Source: Cyclobacteriaceae bacterium (lineage in GTDB: Bacteria; Bacteroidota; Bacteroidia; Cytophagales; Cyclobacteriaceae). From it: 64,000 nt of DNA. The stretch spans positions 124,001 to 188,000 of the forward strand of contig JANQKF010000016.1 in NCBI GenBank assembly GCA_028281285.1. The letters run 5' to 3'. The position numbers and the translations under genes are program-made. Positions 52,588 through 63,074 of this stretch are shown piece by piece (positions within the stretch are counted from its first letter, which is position 1; every line of letters begins with the position of its first letter). The notes below the pieces were generated by a model, which saw only the letters and a list, made by a program, of their open reading frames with translations, had not been told where the DNA came from and searched no databases.

Positions 52588-54813
52588 ATGAATTATATGC
52601 CCGCTACTGGCCTGAAGGGGCTTCGAGAAAACTGGCGTAATGACCTTATCGCTTCGATAAGCGTTGCCTTGGTGGCGCTTCCACTTGCATTGGGCATTGC
52701 AATAGCCTCAGGGGTTGAGCCAATGGCTGGTATACTCTCCTGTATCATTGGAGGTGTTGTTACTACTTTCTTTCGAGGTTCTCATATGGCGATCAATGGC
52801 CCCGCTGCCGGACTGATTGCGGTTGTTTTAGGTGGTCTTGGTGCCTTGGATGGGAATATTAACTATGTTTTAGCTGCCATTGTAGTTTCGGGCGGATTAC
52901 AGGTACTTCAGGGGATTTTAAAGTTAGGTCGCTATGGCAGAATGCTCCCATCTTCTGTACTACAGGGTATTATGGCGGCTATTGGTTTAATCATTTTCAC
53001 TAAACAGATTCACTTTGCTTTAGGCACAGAATCAAGTTCTGATGCCATCATAGCTACCCTAAAGGAGGCTGTATTGAAGTTACCTGAAGCCAATCCATTC
53101 ATTGTGGCTATTTCGCTTTCAGGAATATTGCTGCTGGTTTTTTACAAGAAGATTAACATACGATTCTTTCATTTGATACCTGCCCCTATGTGGGTATTGA
53201 TCATTTCCCTTCCGTTCGTTTTCGGTTTTGACTTCTTCACCGAACAGGTTCGGGTGCTGTTTGGTAGAGAATATAATTTGGGTCCCGAATTTCTGATCAA
53301 GATCCCGGACAACCCGATTGACGCTCTGCTCTTTCCCGACTTCAGTAGAATCAATACTGTACCATTTTGGACTACAGTAATCTCAATTAACCTGATCGCT
53401 TCGATTCAGACTCTTGCAATGGCCCGAGCGGTTGATAAATTGGATCCTTATAAGCGAGTGACCAACCTTGATAAAGATCTCATCGGAATGGGGCTGAGTT
53501 CAATGGCTGCCGGGGCAATAGGAGGCCTTCCGATTATCACAGTGATTGTGAGAAGCACCGTGAATATTCAGAGCAATGCAAAGACGAAATGGTCGAACAT
53601 GTACCACGGACTGTTTCTATTAGTCTTTGTTTTGATCCTGGCCCCTGTTCTTCAGAGTATCCCACTGGCAGCACTCGCGGCTATTCTAGTCTTCACTGGC
53701 TTTAAACTGGCTTCCCCAAAGATGTTTAGATTAGCCTATGATCAAGGTGTGGAGCAACTCCTGTTTATGATCTCTACTCTTTTTATTACCCTTTTTACAG
53801 ATTTACTCACGGGAATATTTGGAGGAATACTCGTGACGCTCATTCTCCATATGCTTTTGGCTAAAGTGGGTTTTGGTCAGTTTTTCAAAATGATCTTTCG
53901 TTCAGGATCTAGGGTCTACAAACGAGAAGACGGGTCTTATGACATAAAATTAAAGGGGGTTGCCAATTTCCTCGCTGTTTTGGAAATCAACAGGCTTCTG
54001 GAAGAAGTTCCCGAAGCATCTACCATGAGGATAGATTTATCTAAAACACGTTTGGTGGATCTATCAATGATGGAAAATATCATTGAATTTAAGCGTGTTC
54101 GGGATAACATGGGAGGCAATGTGACCATTACTGGCTTAAACAAGCATGTCTCTAGTAGTAGTCATAATCGAGCGCTAAAATTGGTGGTTGATCCTTTTAG
54201 AAAGCGAGTTACCCAGCGTCAAATTCAACTCCAGAAATTGGCTATTCAAAACAAGTGGTCATTTGAGCGTGAAGTCGATTGGAACACCTCTTATCTGAGA
54301 AATTTTCGATTCTTCGAATCGAGACCTATCGAAAGAAAAAAGAATTCTTTGCGCGGCAAGGATTTAACACATAATGTAGAATGGGAAGTTGCTGACATTG
54401 TTTTTGATGAAGGTGCCATGCTATCGTTGGAGATTTTTCACACTACAGTGCAGATTATAAGACTAAATCAAAAAATCCCGATGTTCAGTATAGAAAAAGA
54501 AGGATTGTTTGACAAGATTTTCGATCGTGTGAAGGCATTATCCGGATTCACCGAGCACGGACTCCAATTCTATCCCAAGATTTCAAGAAAGTTTATTCTG
54601 ATGGGTGAAGGAGATGAAACGATTATACCCTTCTTTAATCAAGACCTCATCGACTTTCTTGATGAGCATGAGATTCATCATATTGAAAGTAATGGAGAGG
54701 CTCTGATGATATTCAAGTATCTGCATATAGCACCAGCTGATGAGGTAAAAAACCTGTTGGAGTACTCTTCCGAATTATTGAGTCACATGAATCTCAAAGA
54801 AGGTCAAGAATGA
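52588..54813 (+). CDS. SulP family anion transporter with long C-terminal extension
   Basis: This 741-residue inner-membrane transporter (sulfate/bicarbonate type) has the SulP core in residues 1-435, with VALVALPLALGIAIASG, FFRGSHMAINGPAAGL and the helix-rich end. A STAS domain follows (about 440-530). Residues 530-741 form an extension not found in typical SulP proteins, with DIVFDEGAMLSLEIFHTTVQII, EGLFDKIFDRVKAL and KFILMGEGDETIIPFF as conserved-looking blocks. Similar blocks occur in free-standing bacterial proteins whose family name I cannot recall. The transported anion is unknown. Confidence 0.9.
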   Translation: MNYMPATGLKGLRENWRNDLIASISVALVALPLALGIAIASGVEPMAGILSCIIGGVVTTFFRGSHMAINGPAAGLIAVVLGGLGALDGNINYVLAAIVVSGGLQVLQGILKLGRYGRMLPSSVLQGIMAAIGLIIFTKQIHFALGTESSSDAIIATLKEAVLKLPEANPFIVAISLSGILLLVFYKKINIRFFHLIPAPMWVLIISLPFVFGFDFFTEQVRVLFGREYNLGPEFLIKIPDNPIDALLFPDFSRINTVPFWTTVISINLIASIQTLAMARAVDKLDPYKRVTNLDKDLIGMGLSSMAAGAIGGLPIITVIVRSTVNIQSNAKTKWSNMYHGLFLLVFVLILAPVLQSIPLAALAAILVFTGFKLASPKMFRLAYDQGVEQLLFMISTLFITLFTDLLTGIFGGILVTLILHMLLAKVGFGQFFKMIFRSGSRVYKREDGSYDIKLKGVANFLAVLEINRLLEEVPEASTMRIDLSKTRLVDLSMMENIIEFKRVRDNMGGNVTITGLNKHVSSSSHNRALKLVVDPFRKRVTQRQIQLQKLAIQNKWSFEREVDWNTSYLRNFRFFESRPIERKKNSLRGKDLTHNVEWEVADIVFDEGAMLSLEIFHTTVQIIRLNQKIPMFSIEKEGLFDKIFDRVKALSGFTEHGLQFYPKISRKFILMGEGDETIIPFFNQDLIDFLDEHEIHHIESNGEALMIFKYLHIAPADEVKNLLEYSSELLSHMNLKEGQE

Positions 54814-55190
54814 TTCTTTAATTTCCTGGATTCACTGATCTCTCCCTCTATATTATAATAAGCAATGATCTCGGAGATTTGCCCATCCTTTATATATAGC
54901 CATTCACTAACCTCCATTGTAAATGCAGGATTGGTTATAGTGTAGCGAACACAGCCCCGGTTTCCTTCATAAAGCTCATCATGCAATCTAATTTCATTAC
55001 CAAGGAACTTGTCTTTGTTAGGAATGACCAAATCGAAGTAGTTCCGTTTACCTTCTATCGTTCCATAAGGGCTTGTATGTCTGAAATCATCGGTAAGAGG
55101 AAGGTTGAGAAAATCGCCTTCGTCCCATTTTTCAAACCATTCGTGGACTAATTCATAAGTGCTTTTCATATGCTCTAATTTAAGGTTCAA
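54804..55190 (-). CDS. SnoaL/NTF2-like protein
   Basis: This 128-residue protein fits the SnoaL-like NTF2 superfamily: an N-terminal helix (YELVHEWFEKWDEGDFLNLP), DDFRHTSPYGTIEGKRNYFD, then a curved sheet with EWLYIKDGQISEIIAYYN. Members are small enzymes or binding proteins with a hydrophobic pocket. It converges with the SulP gene, overlapping its end by ten bases. The start may be the second Met (MKSTYELV). Confidence 0.8.
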   Translation of the reverse strand: MNLKLEHMKSTYELVHEWFEKWDEGDFLNLPLTDDFRHTSPYGTIEGKRNYFDLVIPNKDKFLGNEIRLHDELYEGNRGCVRYTITNPAFTMEVSEWLYIKDGQISEIIAYYNIEGEISESRKLKNHS

Positions 55191-55374
55191 GATTAGTGGA
55201 TCCTAAGTCGGTACGCATCCGCCAAAAGGATGAATTCTGAAATATTAATTGTCATCATGGAACCTTGATGGCTTAACCGAGAGGGTATTTCATGACAGGT
55301 ACTGCCATTTGAATAATTTTCATCTGCCTCTCATTAGTATTTTGGTATTTTTCATTTCAACCTTTATTGAAACC

Positions 55375-58300
55375 ATGAAAATCAATCGATCAATCCTAAC
55401 TCTGACCTTAATCTTGGCGGGTTTTATTTCTCAAGATTTTAGCGCATTCGCTCAATCATCGAGGGTAGACCCACCTGTTGACCCTTCATTTTACAGAAAC
55501 TATAAATGGAGAAATATTGGCCCGAATCGTGGAGGTCGATCTCTGGGTAGTTCGGGCAGTCCCGGTCGACCCAATGAGTACTATTTTGGTGCAACGGGCG
55601 GAGGGCTCTGGAAAACAGTTGATGGCGGAAATAATTGGTTCCCGGTCACTGATGGGCAAATAACATCTTCAAGTATTGGTGCGGTTGCAGTAGCTGAAAC
55701 CAACCCTGATATTGTTTATATCGGAGGAGGAGAAACTCAGTTGAGAGGTAGTATTACACAAGGAGATGGTGTCTATAAGACCACCGATGGAGGCAAAACA
55801 TGGAGACATTTGGGACTAAAGGAAACTCAGGCGATTTCCAGGATCAGGGTCCATCCTACTAATCCGAACCTGGTCTATGTTGCCGCTCTTGGACATGTAT
55901 ATGGTGATAACGAGGAACGAGGTGTCTTTCGCTCGAAGGATGGCGGTAATACATGGGAAAAAGTACTCTATATCAGTGACAAGGCAGGTGCTGCCGATCT
56001 GATCATTGATCGAACTAATCCGGATATTATATATGCCTCGACATGGCAAGTATATCGAAAAGCCTGGAAAATGTGGGGAGGAGGTCCTGACTGTAAGCTT
56101 TGGAAGTCGATGGACGGTGGTGATACGTGGATTGATCTCACCAAAAATCCGGGAATGCCAGAAGGCCCGATCGGTAAAATTGGCATTACTGTATCGCCTG
56201 TTGATAATAACAGACTATGGGCAATTGTAGAAGCAAATGAAGGTGGTGTGTTCCGGTCGGACGATGGGGGCTGGACCTGGGAAAGAGTCAATGACGAAAG
56301 AAAACTGCGTCAGCGGGCGTTTTACTATTCTCGCATCTATGCCGATCCTCAAGATAAAGAAACCGTTTATTGCCTGAATGTAAGGTTCTGGAAGTCAACC
56401 GATGGTGGTAAGACCTTTGATGTCCAGATCAGACCACCGCATGGTGACAATCATGATTTGTGGATTGACCCCAATGATCCGATGCGAATGGTCAGCTCCA
56501 ACGATGGAGGTGGTACAGTGAGCATTAATGGTGGTCAGACATGGACAGATCAAAATTATACAACAACACAATTCTATCATGTGATGACTACCAGTGATGT
56601 CCCCTATCATGTAGCTGGTGCCCAACAAGATAATAGTACTCTGGCCATGCCGAGCGAAGGGTGGAATCATATGATGGCTCGTGGAATGGGAGCCCGCTGG
56701 GCCTACCCTGTTGGAGGGGGTGAAAGTGGTTGGATAACTCAAAGCCCTACCGATCCCGATGTATTTTATGCCGGTAGTCAGGGAGCGTTATTGACTAGGT
56801 ATAACAGAAAAACAGGGCAAATACGAGATATTCAGGTCTACCCGAGGTTCTTTTCGGGTGAACCATCAAGCGCACTTCCTGAACGTTGGCAATGGACTTT
56901 CCCTATAATGTTCTCCCCTGTCGACCCTTCGGTGATGTACACTACTTCTCAGCATGTTTGGAAGACTACAAATGACGGACAGACTTGGGAAAAGATCAGT
57001 CCTGATTTGACTTACGCTGACCCTGAAACCCTCGGCCCCACAGGTGGTATTATCACCAAAGACATGAATGGTCCGGAAATTTATGCTACCGTCTTTGCAT
57101 TAGCACCTTCTAATTATGATGTGAATACTATCTGGGCAGGCTCCGATGATGGTAAAATCCATATCACAAGAAATGGAGGAAAGCGATGGACCGATATCAC
57201 ACCGAAGGACCTTCCCAAATTTTCAAGGGTGAGTATTATCGAGGAAAGCAAATTCAATCCAGGTACACTTTATGTGGCGGCTAATCGATATCAGGTAGAC
57301 GATAGAGAACCTTATGTATTCAAGACTACGGATTATGGCAAGACCTGGACTAAGATTACCAACGGAATTCAATCGGGACATTTTGCGAGAGCCATCAGAG
57401 AAGACCTTCAGAAGCCGGGATTATTGTATCTGGCTACGGAACATGGAGTATACATATCATTCAATGATGGAGAAATGTGGCAATCGCTACAGCTAAACCT
57501 CCCTGACACTCCCATTCGGGATTTGGTCCTCAGAAATGACGATGTAGTATTGGGTTCTCATGGAAGAGGTTTTTGGATTCTTGATGATATCAGACCTTTC
57601 AGAGAGGCGGTCAATATTAAGTCGGACAACCGTGTGACTTTGATTGAACCAGCCAATCCGATTCGGGGTATCTACAACGCCTACATTCAGTATTACCTGC
57701 CAGAACAAAGTGATAGTGTAAAAATTGAGATCATGGATAGCCAAGGAAACCTTATTCAGTCTTATACCGGTAAATCTCCGGAATCAAGGGACGGGTCTCC
57801 AACCACCGCTAAAGGGCTGAATTCATTTACATGGAATCTCAGATACCTTGGAGCCACGGTATTTGATAGTATGATCATTTGGAGTGCAAGGCCACAAAGG
57901 GGCCCTTTAGCTCCTATCGGGGAATACCAGGCAAGATTGACTGTTGGAGACAATGTGCAGACTACCAAATTTTCGATTGAGATGAATCCCAATTATGAGG
58001 GAATCACTGCTGATGATTTGCAAAAGCAATTTGACCTTTCTATTCAAATTCGAGATAAGACTTCGGAGGCCAACGAAGCAGTCATCCAAATCAGAAAGAT
58101 TCGGGCCCAGGCCAAGAAGTATTTAGAATCGGACGATACTAACCTGGCCAATGCTGTCAAAGCTATGCTGGACAAAATCACGGTCATCGAAGAGGATCTC
58201 TATCAGGTTCAGAATCAAAGCCCACAAGACCCTCTTAACTTCCCAATCAAGTTGAACAATAGATTGGCCTCATTAAGAAGAAGTGTTGAAAGCGGTCAGG

Positions 58301-58452
58301 CGCGGCCAACCGATGCCGCTTATGTGGTATTTGATGAATTAAAATCAGAATTGAAAGGACATCTGGATAAACTCTCTCAAGTGTTGAATTCGGATCTAAG
58401 CAATGTGAATGGTATGCTGTCAAGTAAGAACCTCAAGACTATTGACGATTGA
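55375..58452 (+). CDS. Secreted BNR/sortilin-type beta-propeller protein
   Basis: The 1025-residue product has a signal peptide (start ATG at 55375, ending AFAQ) and many BNR-like repeats of the form DGGxTW (for example KTVDGGNNW, KTTDGGKTW, SKDGGNTW), forming two propellers in residues 50-700. The C-terminal third is helical and beta-rich, with RLASLRRSVESGQARPTDAAYVVFDELK. Homologues are annotated as glycosyl hydrolase or VPS10-like, often without proof of enzyme activity. The frame's earlier Met adds 42 residues that are not signal-like. Confidence 0.88.
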   Translation: MKINRSILTLTLILAGFISQDFSAFAQSSRVDPPVDPSFYRNYKWRNIGPNRGGRSLGSSGSPGRPNEYYFGATGGGLWKTVDGGNNWFPVTDGQITSSSIGAVAVAETNPDIVYIGGGETQLRGSITQGDGVYKTTDGGKTWRHLGLKETQAISRIRVHPTNPNLVYVAALGHVYGDNEERGVFRSKDGGNTWEKVLYISDKAGAADLIIDRTNPDIIYASTWQVYRKAWKMWGGGPDCKLWKSMDGGDTWIDLTKNPGMPEGPIGKIGITVSPVDNNRLWAIVEANEGGVFRSDDGGWTWERVNDERKLRQRAFYYSRIYADPQDKETVYCLNVRFWKSTDGGKTFDVQIRPPHGDNHDLWIDPNDPMRMVSSNDGGGTVSINGGQTWTDQNYTTTQFYHVMTTSDVPYHVAGAQQDNSTLAMPSEGWNHMMARGMGARWAYPVGGGESGWITQSPTDPDVFYAGSQGALLTRYNRKTGQIRDIQVYPRFFSGEPSSALPERWQWTFPIMFSPVDPSVMYTTSQHVWKTTNDGQTWEKISPDLTYADPETLGPTGGIITKDMNGPEIYATVFALAPSNYDVNTIWAGSDDGKIHITRNGGKRWTDITPKDLPKFSRVSIIEESKFNPGTLYVAANRYQVDDREPYVFKTTDYGKTWTKITNGIQSGHFARAIREDLQKPGLLYLATEHGVYISFNDGEMWQSLQLNLPDTPIRDLVLRNDDVVLGSHGRGFWILDDIRPFREAVNIKSDNRVTLIEPANPIRGIYNAYIQYYLPEQSDSVKIEIMDSQGNLIQSYTGKSPESRDGSPTTAKGLNSFTWNLRYLGATVFDSMIIWSARPQRGPLAPIGEYQARLTVGDNVQTTKFSIEMNPNYEGITADDLQKQFDLSIQIRDKTSEANEAVIQIRKIRAQAKKYLESDDTNLANAVKAMLDKITVIEEDLYQVQNQSPQDPLNFPIKLNNRLASLRRSVESGQARPTDAAYVVFDELKSELKGHLDKLSQVLNSDLSNVNGMLSSKNLKTIDD

Positions 58453-58456
58453 AAAT

Positions 58457-58484
58457 GAAGAGCCCCTCAAATGAGGGACTCTTC
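58457..58484. terminator. Stable hairpin between convergent genes
   Basis: GAAGAGCCCCTCA pairs with TGAGGGACTCTTC at 12 of 13 bases around AA. No T tract follows on either strand, so it is a stop or stability element for the BNR gene or the convergent haloperoxidase gene. Confidence 0.5.
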
Positions 58485-58507
58485 GATCAACTACCATAAC
58501 ATAAATC

Positions 58508-59905
58508 TTAATAATTCTTTGAGGTAAGATCGAGATTATTGACTGCATCGGATATTTCATATCCCAAACGGAGACCTTCGGCACAATCCATACTCATATG
58601 AACTCCGAGAGGTACTCTTGAAAAGGCATTCTCTTCAGCCATTTCTGAAAATGTGCTGAATGTTCTGGGTTCGCCACGGAATTCCGTTCTACCCTCGTGA
58701 GTGTGGTCGGTGAAGCTAGTGACGTCTCCGAACGCATCGATAAATAGACCTGCTGCTGCAGACGCAAACGTGGAATGTCCTGAAGGGTAACCGGGAAAGC
58801 TTGGGTTGGGCCAGAATACTAACCTGAAAAGATTGGTTTGATATTCAGGGTCTATGAATTCATGGATATAAACATTAGGTCGCATCACCATGTATTCGTA
58901 TTTATATTTCCATGCGGAGACTGCCGCATCATTGAGTGCGAATCCCAACTTCAGGAATAAGGCTAAACTTTCCTCTAGTCCCAGATCGTACTGTTCGATA
59001 AGTTGATTCGCAATAGAAACCTGCCGTGCCGGAGGGCTGATCATCAGGCCTTCAACATCGTCACTCCAGAATTCTGCGATCCATAGCTGTTCACCATCTT
59101 CATCTCGTGCAGAATTATTTGCATTGTACACTTCCATCATCTGTGCGAAATACTCACTTTCAGGATCCTCGCTATAGGCAATCGGATCTACTGCAGTTGT
59201 TTTTTTAGGTGAAATCACAAATGTTCTTACTGATTCCCAATAAGGAAACAGTGCCCTTTCCGGGTCTGCTGAATAGGTCCAGAATCCCTCTCCTGCCGGT
59301 GGCTCGTACGACAATGGTTGGGGTTCCAAGATCTGGGTCTCCGCTTCGGTATCGGTTTGACTATAAGCAATTACCTGATCAGCGACATAATCGCCCCATG
59401 CCTGGGAGTCATCAATCACTTGTTGAGAAAGGTCTGCAGAGAGGTTATCAATTATCCCTGTTTTTAAAACGTTAATCGCACTGGTTAGATTCTCCGGAAC
59501 ATTAATAAGGAAATGATCAATCACTCTGGCGAAAGTTGTATTCAGAGCCAACTCCCAGTTGATCTCTTCCCTTATCTCATCATTATCTATGTGTAGTCCT
59601 CTGAGTTTTCCATCGATTGATCGATAGTTTTCCATACCCGGAACGGCAGTCTCGTAAGCCGCTAAATAAATATAGGCCAGCGCCCGTGCCATGGCATTCG
59701 GCCTCCCTTGTGAGTACCGCTCCAGTTGTAGCATCAATTCAGTCCACTCATGAACGATGTCGTTGCCTACGAGTGTGATATCCTGATTTAATTCTTCAAC
59801 GTCTTGGCCAATGTCTATAATTGGGTCTTCCTGGTCGGTACAGGCCTGCAAAAATATAGCAAGGCCGATGAATAGGTAAATTAGCTTGATTGTTGTCTTC
59901 TTCAT
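58508..59905 (-). CDS. Vanadium-dependent haloperoxidase/PAP2-type lipoprotein
   Basis: This 465-residue protein has a lipoprotein signal with lipobox LQAC (Cys22). It carries the complete acid phosphatase/vanadium haloperoxidase signature: Lys335-x6-Arg342-Pro343, PSGH at 374-377, and Ser429-Arg430-x5-His436-x3-Asp440. The vanadate or phosphate pocket is therefore intact. Whether it halogenates or acts as a phosphatase cannot be decided, as both share the motif. It converges with the BNR gene. No halogenated product gene cluster is seen nearby. Confidence 0.9.
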   Translation of the reverse strand: MKKTTIKLIYLFIGLAIFLQACTDQEDPIIDIGQDVEELNQDITLVGNDIVHEWTELMLQLERYSQGRPNAMARALAYIYLAAYETAVPGMENYRSIDGKLRGLHIDNDEIREEINWELALNTTFARVIDHFLINVPENLTSAINVLKTGIIDNLSADLSQQVIDDSQAWGDYVADQVIAYSQTDTEAETQILEPQPLSYEPPAGEGFWTYSADPERALFPYWESVRTFVISPKKTTAVDPIAYSEDPESEYFAQMMEVYNANNSARDEDGEQLWIAEFWSDDVEGLMISPPARQVSIANQLIEQYDLGLEESLALFLKLGFALNDAAVSAWKYKYEYMVMRPNVYIHEFIDPEYQTNLFRLVFWPNPSFPGYPSGHSTFASAAAGLFIDAFGDVTSFTDHTHEGRTEFRGEPRTFSTFSEMAEENAFSRVPLGVHMSMDCAEGLRLGYEISDAVNNLDLTSKNY

Positions 59906-60082
59906 TTTATTGACTTTAGATTATTAGAATTATGGGTAGCGATAGTGACCAAAATTCTCCCCTCAGGGCCAATAAGGCTCCTATCTTTGGCTTCGGATCC
60001 TTTTTTGAACCGACAGCTATAATCTATTTCAATGATCCCCTTTTGAAATGAAGACGGTTATCCCTGGAGTTTACCCAACCCC

Positions 60083-60114
60083 ATAAAAAAAGCCCGCATG
60101 TAGTGCGCGGGCTT
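60083..60114 (-). terminator. Rho-independent terminator
   Basis: AAGCCCGC and GCGGGCTT form an 8-bp GC-rich stem, and on the minus strand the A tract 60084-60090 gives the U run. It lies just after the FtsX permease gene. Confidence 0.9.
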
Positions 60115-60137
60115 GGATAGGAAACAATTGCTAACTT

Positions 60138-62741
60138 CTATTCGCTGCGAAGTCCTTGCGCAGGGTTATAAACAAAAACTCTTCTTACCTGGGTAGAAAA
60201 CACGCCCAGCATGACTATGACTAGTATTACAAAAGCTATTCCGACTCCCCAATACCCGGCAGGCAACGGATATGCAAACATCATTTCAACCAGCCCTAAA
60301 TTGAGCATATATGCCAGTGGAGCCCCGATTACAAAAGCCACAACTGTGAGCACAATGTATTGACGTGTAACACTTGAGGTAAGATTTTTAAGCCCCGCTC
60401 CTAACACTTTTCGAATGCTGAATTCTTTGATTCTTCCCGAGACATTCAAAGTAACCAAACCATACAGCCCCAGAGCCGCTAACAAAATGGCTACTGATGC
60501 GATGGTCCTTGTAAATCGTTTCATTTGCCCAAGATCCGCATAAAACTTGGCCCACAAATCAATTTGTTGTCCTCCCTGGAAAGGAGTTTCAGGATATAAA
60601 TCGGCCCAGTATCCTTTTAGGTCCTCATAGACGTCCATTTCACTGCCTGCTCTAACCCTCATTGAAATGAACCGATAATCCTCTTTCTCCGAGACCAGAA
60701 AAACAATCGGATCAATTTTATTATAGAAATTGAAAGCATGAAAGTCGTTCACTACTCCAATGATCTGGTATTGGGTGCTATCCAATTTAAAGATTGCGCC
60801 TATCGGATCTTGAAGCTGGGTGTTCTTCAAAAATGTTTCATTCACAATGGCCGTTTTGTTATTAGTTGAGCGATCGGTGAAACTTGAGCCTTGGGAGAAA
60901 TCAATTTCCAACGTGGTGAAATAGTTGGAAGCCACACTGAGTTGCTGAACAGTATATGCATTGTCATTGATATGCACCATAGTCTCGGATATCGTTTTAC
61001 CCACATGATCTCTCGCTCCAGAAACAGATATTATATTCGGGTTCTGATCCATCAATCCTTTAAACTGATCGAAGGCAGCCTTCTCCGGCAATTCCAGATA
61101 AAGTGCACCATGTTGGTTGTATCCCCATTCCCGTTGAGCCTGGTAGTTGGAATTTTCGTTGAACATCACAGCCATAGTGATGAATACGAATGCCAGAATC
61201 ATCTGCAAGCATAAGAATGCCTTCATAATAGGGTTTCGTTTACCAAATTTGACAGCACCCCGGAAAATGTGAACGACCCGAAATTTTGAGACATACAGCG
61301 CTGGATAAATACCAGAAACCACACCTGTGAAAATCAGGATCGTGATTAGATAGATCCACATATTGATGTTAATCAACGAAATTTCAAGAGGTGCATCAGC
61401 TATGCTCGTAAACCATGGTAAAAAGACCGTAATGGTTAAGAACAGCCCCATAAGTGTTGCGAAGAAAGTCATCAATAGATTCTCAGCCAGAAACTGAACA
61501 ATGACTTTGGAACGATTTGCACCGATCACTTTTCTCACCCCAATTTCTTTCAACCTCTTGGTAGCCGAGCCAATGGCCATATTTATGTAATTGAAGCATG
61601 CCAGCGCCAACATAAAAGCGCCCATAACTGGCAGCCCTATAAACACCTCCTTCGCCTGATCTCTGGAGATGTCATTTACTATTTGCGAAGAATTTTCATG
61701 TAATGAATAGAGATCGTGAAAGTTGAATCCGATTATCTTCCAGTCATTCTCCATCTCATTTTGCAGTTTTTTATATTTGTTAGTTTGAGATTTAATTATC
61801 TCAATGTCAGATGGATTAGAAACTTGAATTAAAGTAGCGCTTATGAAATTATTCCAGTCTAAGGGATGGTAATCGGGTTGTACGAATTTGAGATTCTCAA
61901 AATTGATTAGAAAGTCAAAACTAATTGCATGGGTATTTGGAAATTCTTCTGCGACTCCGACCACCGAAAAGATTTTCTTCTTTTCATCACTGAATTTTAC
62001 GAGTAACTCTTGTCCCACAGGATTATCGTAGCCAAAGTATTTAATGGCCATTTCACTGCTTAATACAATACTGTTAATGTCAGCCAGTGATGATGGTGTA
62101 CCCCATTTCAATGGGAAAGTTAACATTTCAAGGAAAGTAGGGTCGATAGCCCGGACCCTTTCATGAAAAACATCGTCTTCCCTCTTTACGATCACACTGA
62201 AATCCTGGACTCTGGCCACTTTTTCAATTTGACTGAAATCATTTTTCAACATTTCCGCCATCGGCAATGGTGTAGTGCCGTACTGTGCTTCCTTGCCATC
62301 TCTGTCGGCATAAAAGGTGGTGAGGAATACCTCATGGGCATTTTCATGGTACTTGTCCAGACTGCTGGAAAATTCGATCATTGTATATACCACCAACGTC
62401 ATTCCTATGGCAACAGAAAGTCCGAAGATGTTGATAAAAGAGCTCAGAGGATTTCTAATCATACTCCTGAGCGAAGTTTTGAAGTAGTTTTTAAACATGA
62501 TAATTGTTGAGTTTGAGTAACCTTTTCGTTTCCAGGCATAAGGTTGGCAACATCGTATGACGTCCCTCACATAGAGTAATCGAGCTTTGACCGGGCTCAT
62601 ATGCTCCAGGCGATCGTAGAAGAATTCTTCAAGATCTCCACTGATTTCTTCATAGCGATTGCTTTTGCAATACCATTTGAAGAATGCATGTGGAATGCGT
62701 GGTATGGAATCCTTCTTTTTCAACCTTTTCCTTATTTCCAA
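60138..62741 (-). CDS. FtsX/MacB-type ABC permease with N-terminal prefix domain
   Basis: This 867-residue membrane protein has a short N-terminal permease-prefix domain (about 1-75, IPHAFFKWYCKSNRYEEISGD). Two FtsX modules follow, each with an extracytoplasmic MacB-like part and membrane helices (about 100-130, 375-395, 430-500 and then 720-860). The end LNVSGRIKEFSIRKVLGAG is typical. It lies directly after a PadR regulator with a 10-base overlap, a usual pairing in Bacteroidota. The ATPase is not in the window. Its function may be stress or drug efflux. Confidence 0.9.
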   Translation of the reverse strand: MEIRKRLKKKDSIPRIPHAFFKWYCKSNRYEEISGDLEEFFYDRLEHMSPVKARLLYVRDVIRCCQPYAWKRKGYSNSTIIMFKNYFKTSLRSMIRNPLSSFINIFGLSVAIGMTLVVYTMIEFSSSLDKYHENAHEVFLTTFYADRDGKEAQYGTTPLPMAEMLKNDFSQIEKVARVQDFSVIVKREDDVFHERVRAIDPTFLEMLTFPLKWGTPSSLADINSIVLSSEMAIKYFGYDNPVGQELLVKFSDEKKKIFSVVGVAEEFPNTHAISFDFLINFENLKFVQPDYHPLDWNNFISATLIQVSNPSDIEIIKSQTNKYKKLQNEMENDWKIIGFNFHDLYSLHENSSQIVNDISRDQAKEVFIGLPVMGAFMLALACFNYINMAIGSATKRLKEIGVRKVIGANRSKVIVQFLAENLLMTFFATLMGLFLTITVFLPWFTSIADAPLEISLININMWIYLITILIFTGVVSGIYPALYVSKFRVVHIFRGAVKFGKRNPIMKAFLCLQMILAFVFITMAVMFNENSNYQAQREWGYNQHGALYLELPEKAAFDQFKGLMDQNPNIISVSGARDHVGKTISETMVHINDNAYTVQQLSVASNYFTTLEIDFSQGSSFTDRSTNNKTAIVNETFLKNTQLQDPIGAIFKLDSTQYQIIGVVNDFHAFNFYNKIDPIVFLVSEKEDYRFISMRVRAGSEMDVYEDLKGYWADLYPETPFQGGQQIDLWAKFYADLGQMKRFTRTIASVAILLAALGLYGLVTLNVSGRIKEFSIRKVLGAGLKNLTSSVTRQYIVLTVVAFVIGAPLAYMLNLGLVEMMFAYPLPAGYWGVGIAFVILVIVMLGVFSTQVRRVFVYNPAQGLRSE

Positions 62742-63064
62742 TTAAATGCGAGATCAGGGATTTGATTTCTGAGACTTGATCGTAAATCCATTGATTGATC
62801 CAATGCTTTTTTACCATACGGAGTGATATTAAACAGCCGCTTCCTCTTACCACCACGTTTGGACTCCGGATCACTTAATCGTGAACTAAGCATTCCTTTT
62901 TCTTCCAATCGATATAGGGATTTATGAACAGCACTCACAGCTACAGATCGTCCGGATTGTTTCCCAATCTCGTTGGTGATGGCCACCGCATAAGCATCAT
63001 CAAACAATACTCCTACTGTGAGTAAAACGAGCTCCTCAAATTCTCCAAGATGGTTTCCTCGCAT
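62732..63064 (-). CDS. PadR family transcription regulator
   Basis: This 110-residue protein is a PadR-type winged-helix repressor: LGEFEELVLLTVGVL at the N terminus, SVAVSAVHKSLYRLEEKGMLSS and the wing SKRGGKRKRLFNITPYGKKAL. It is short, without the long C-terminal dimerisation helices of classical PadR, as is usual for the PadR proteins fused operonically to FtsX permeases. It overlaps the permease gene. A pair of direct repeats in its upstream region is a candidate operator. Confidence 0.9.
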   Translation of the reverse strand: MRGNHLGEFEELVLLTVGVLFDDAYAVAITNEIGKQSGRSVAVSAVHKSLYRLEEKGMLSSRLSDPESKRGGKRKRLFNITPYGKKALDQSMDLRSSLRNQIPDLAFNWK

Positions 63065-63074
63065 AATTATTAAA

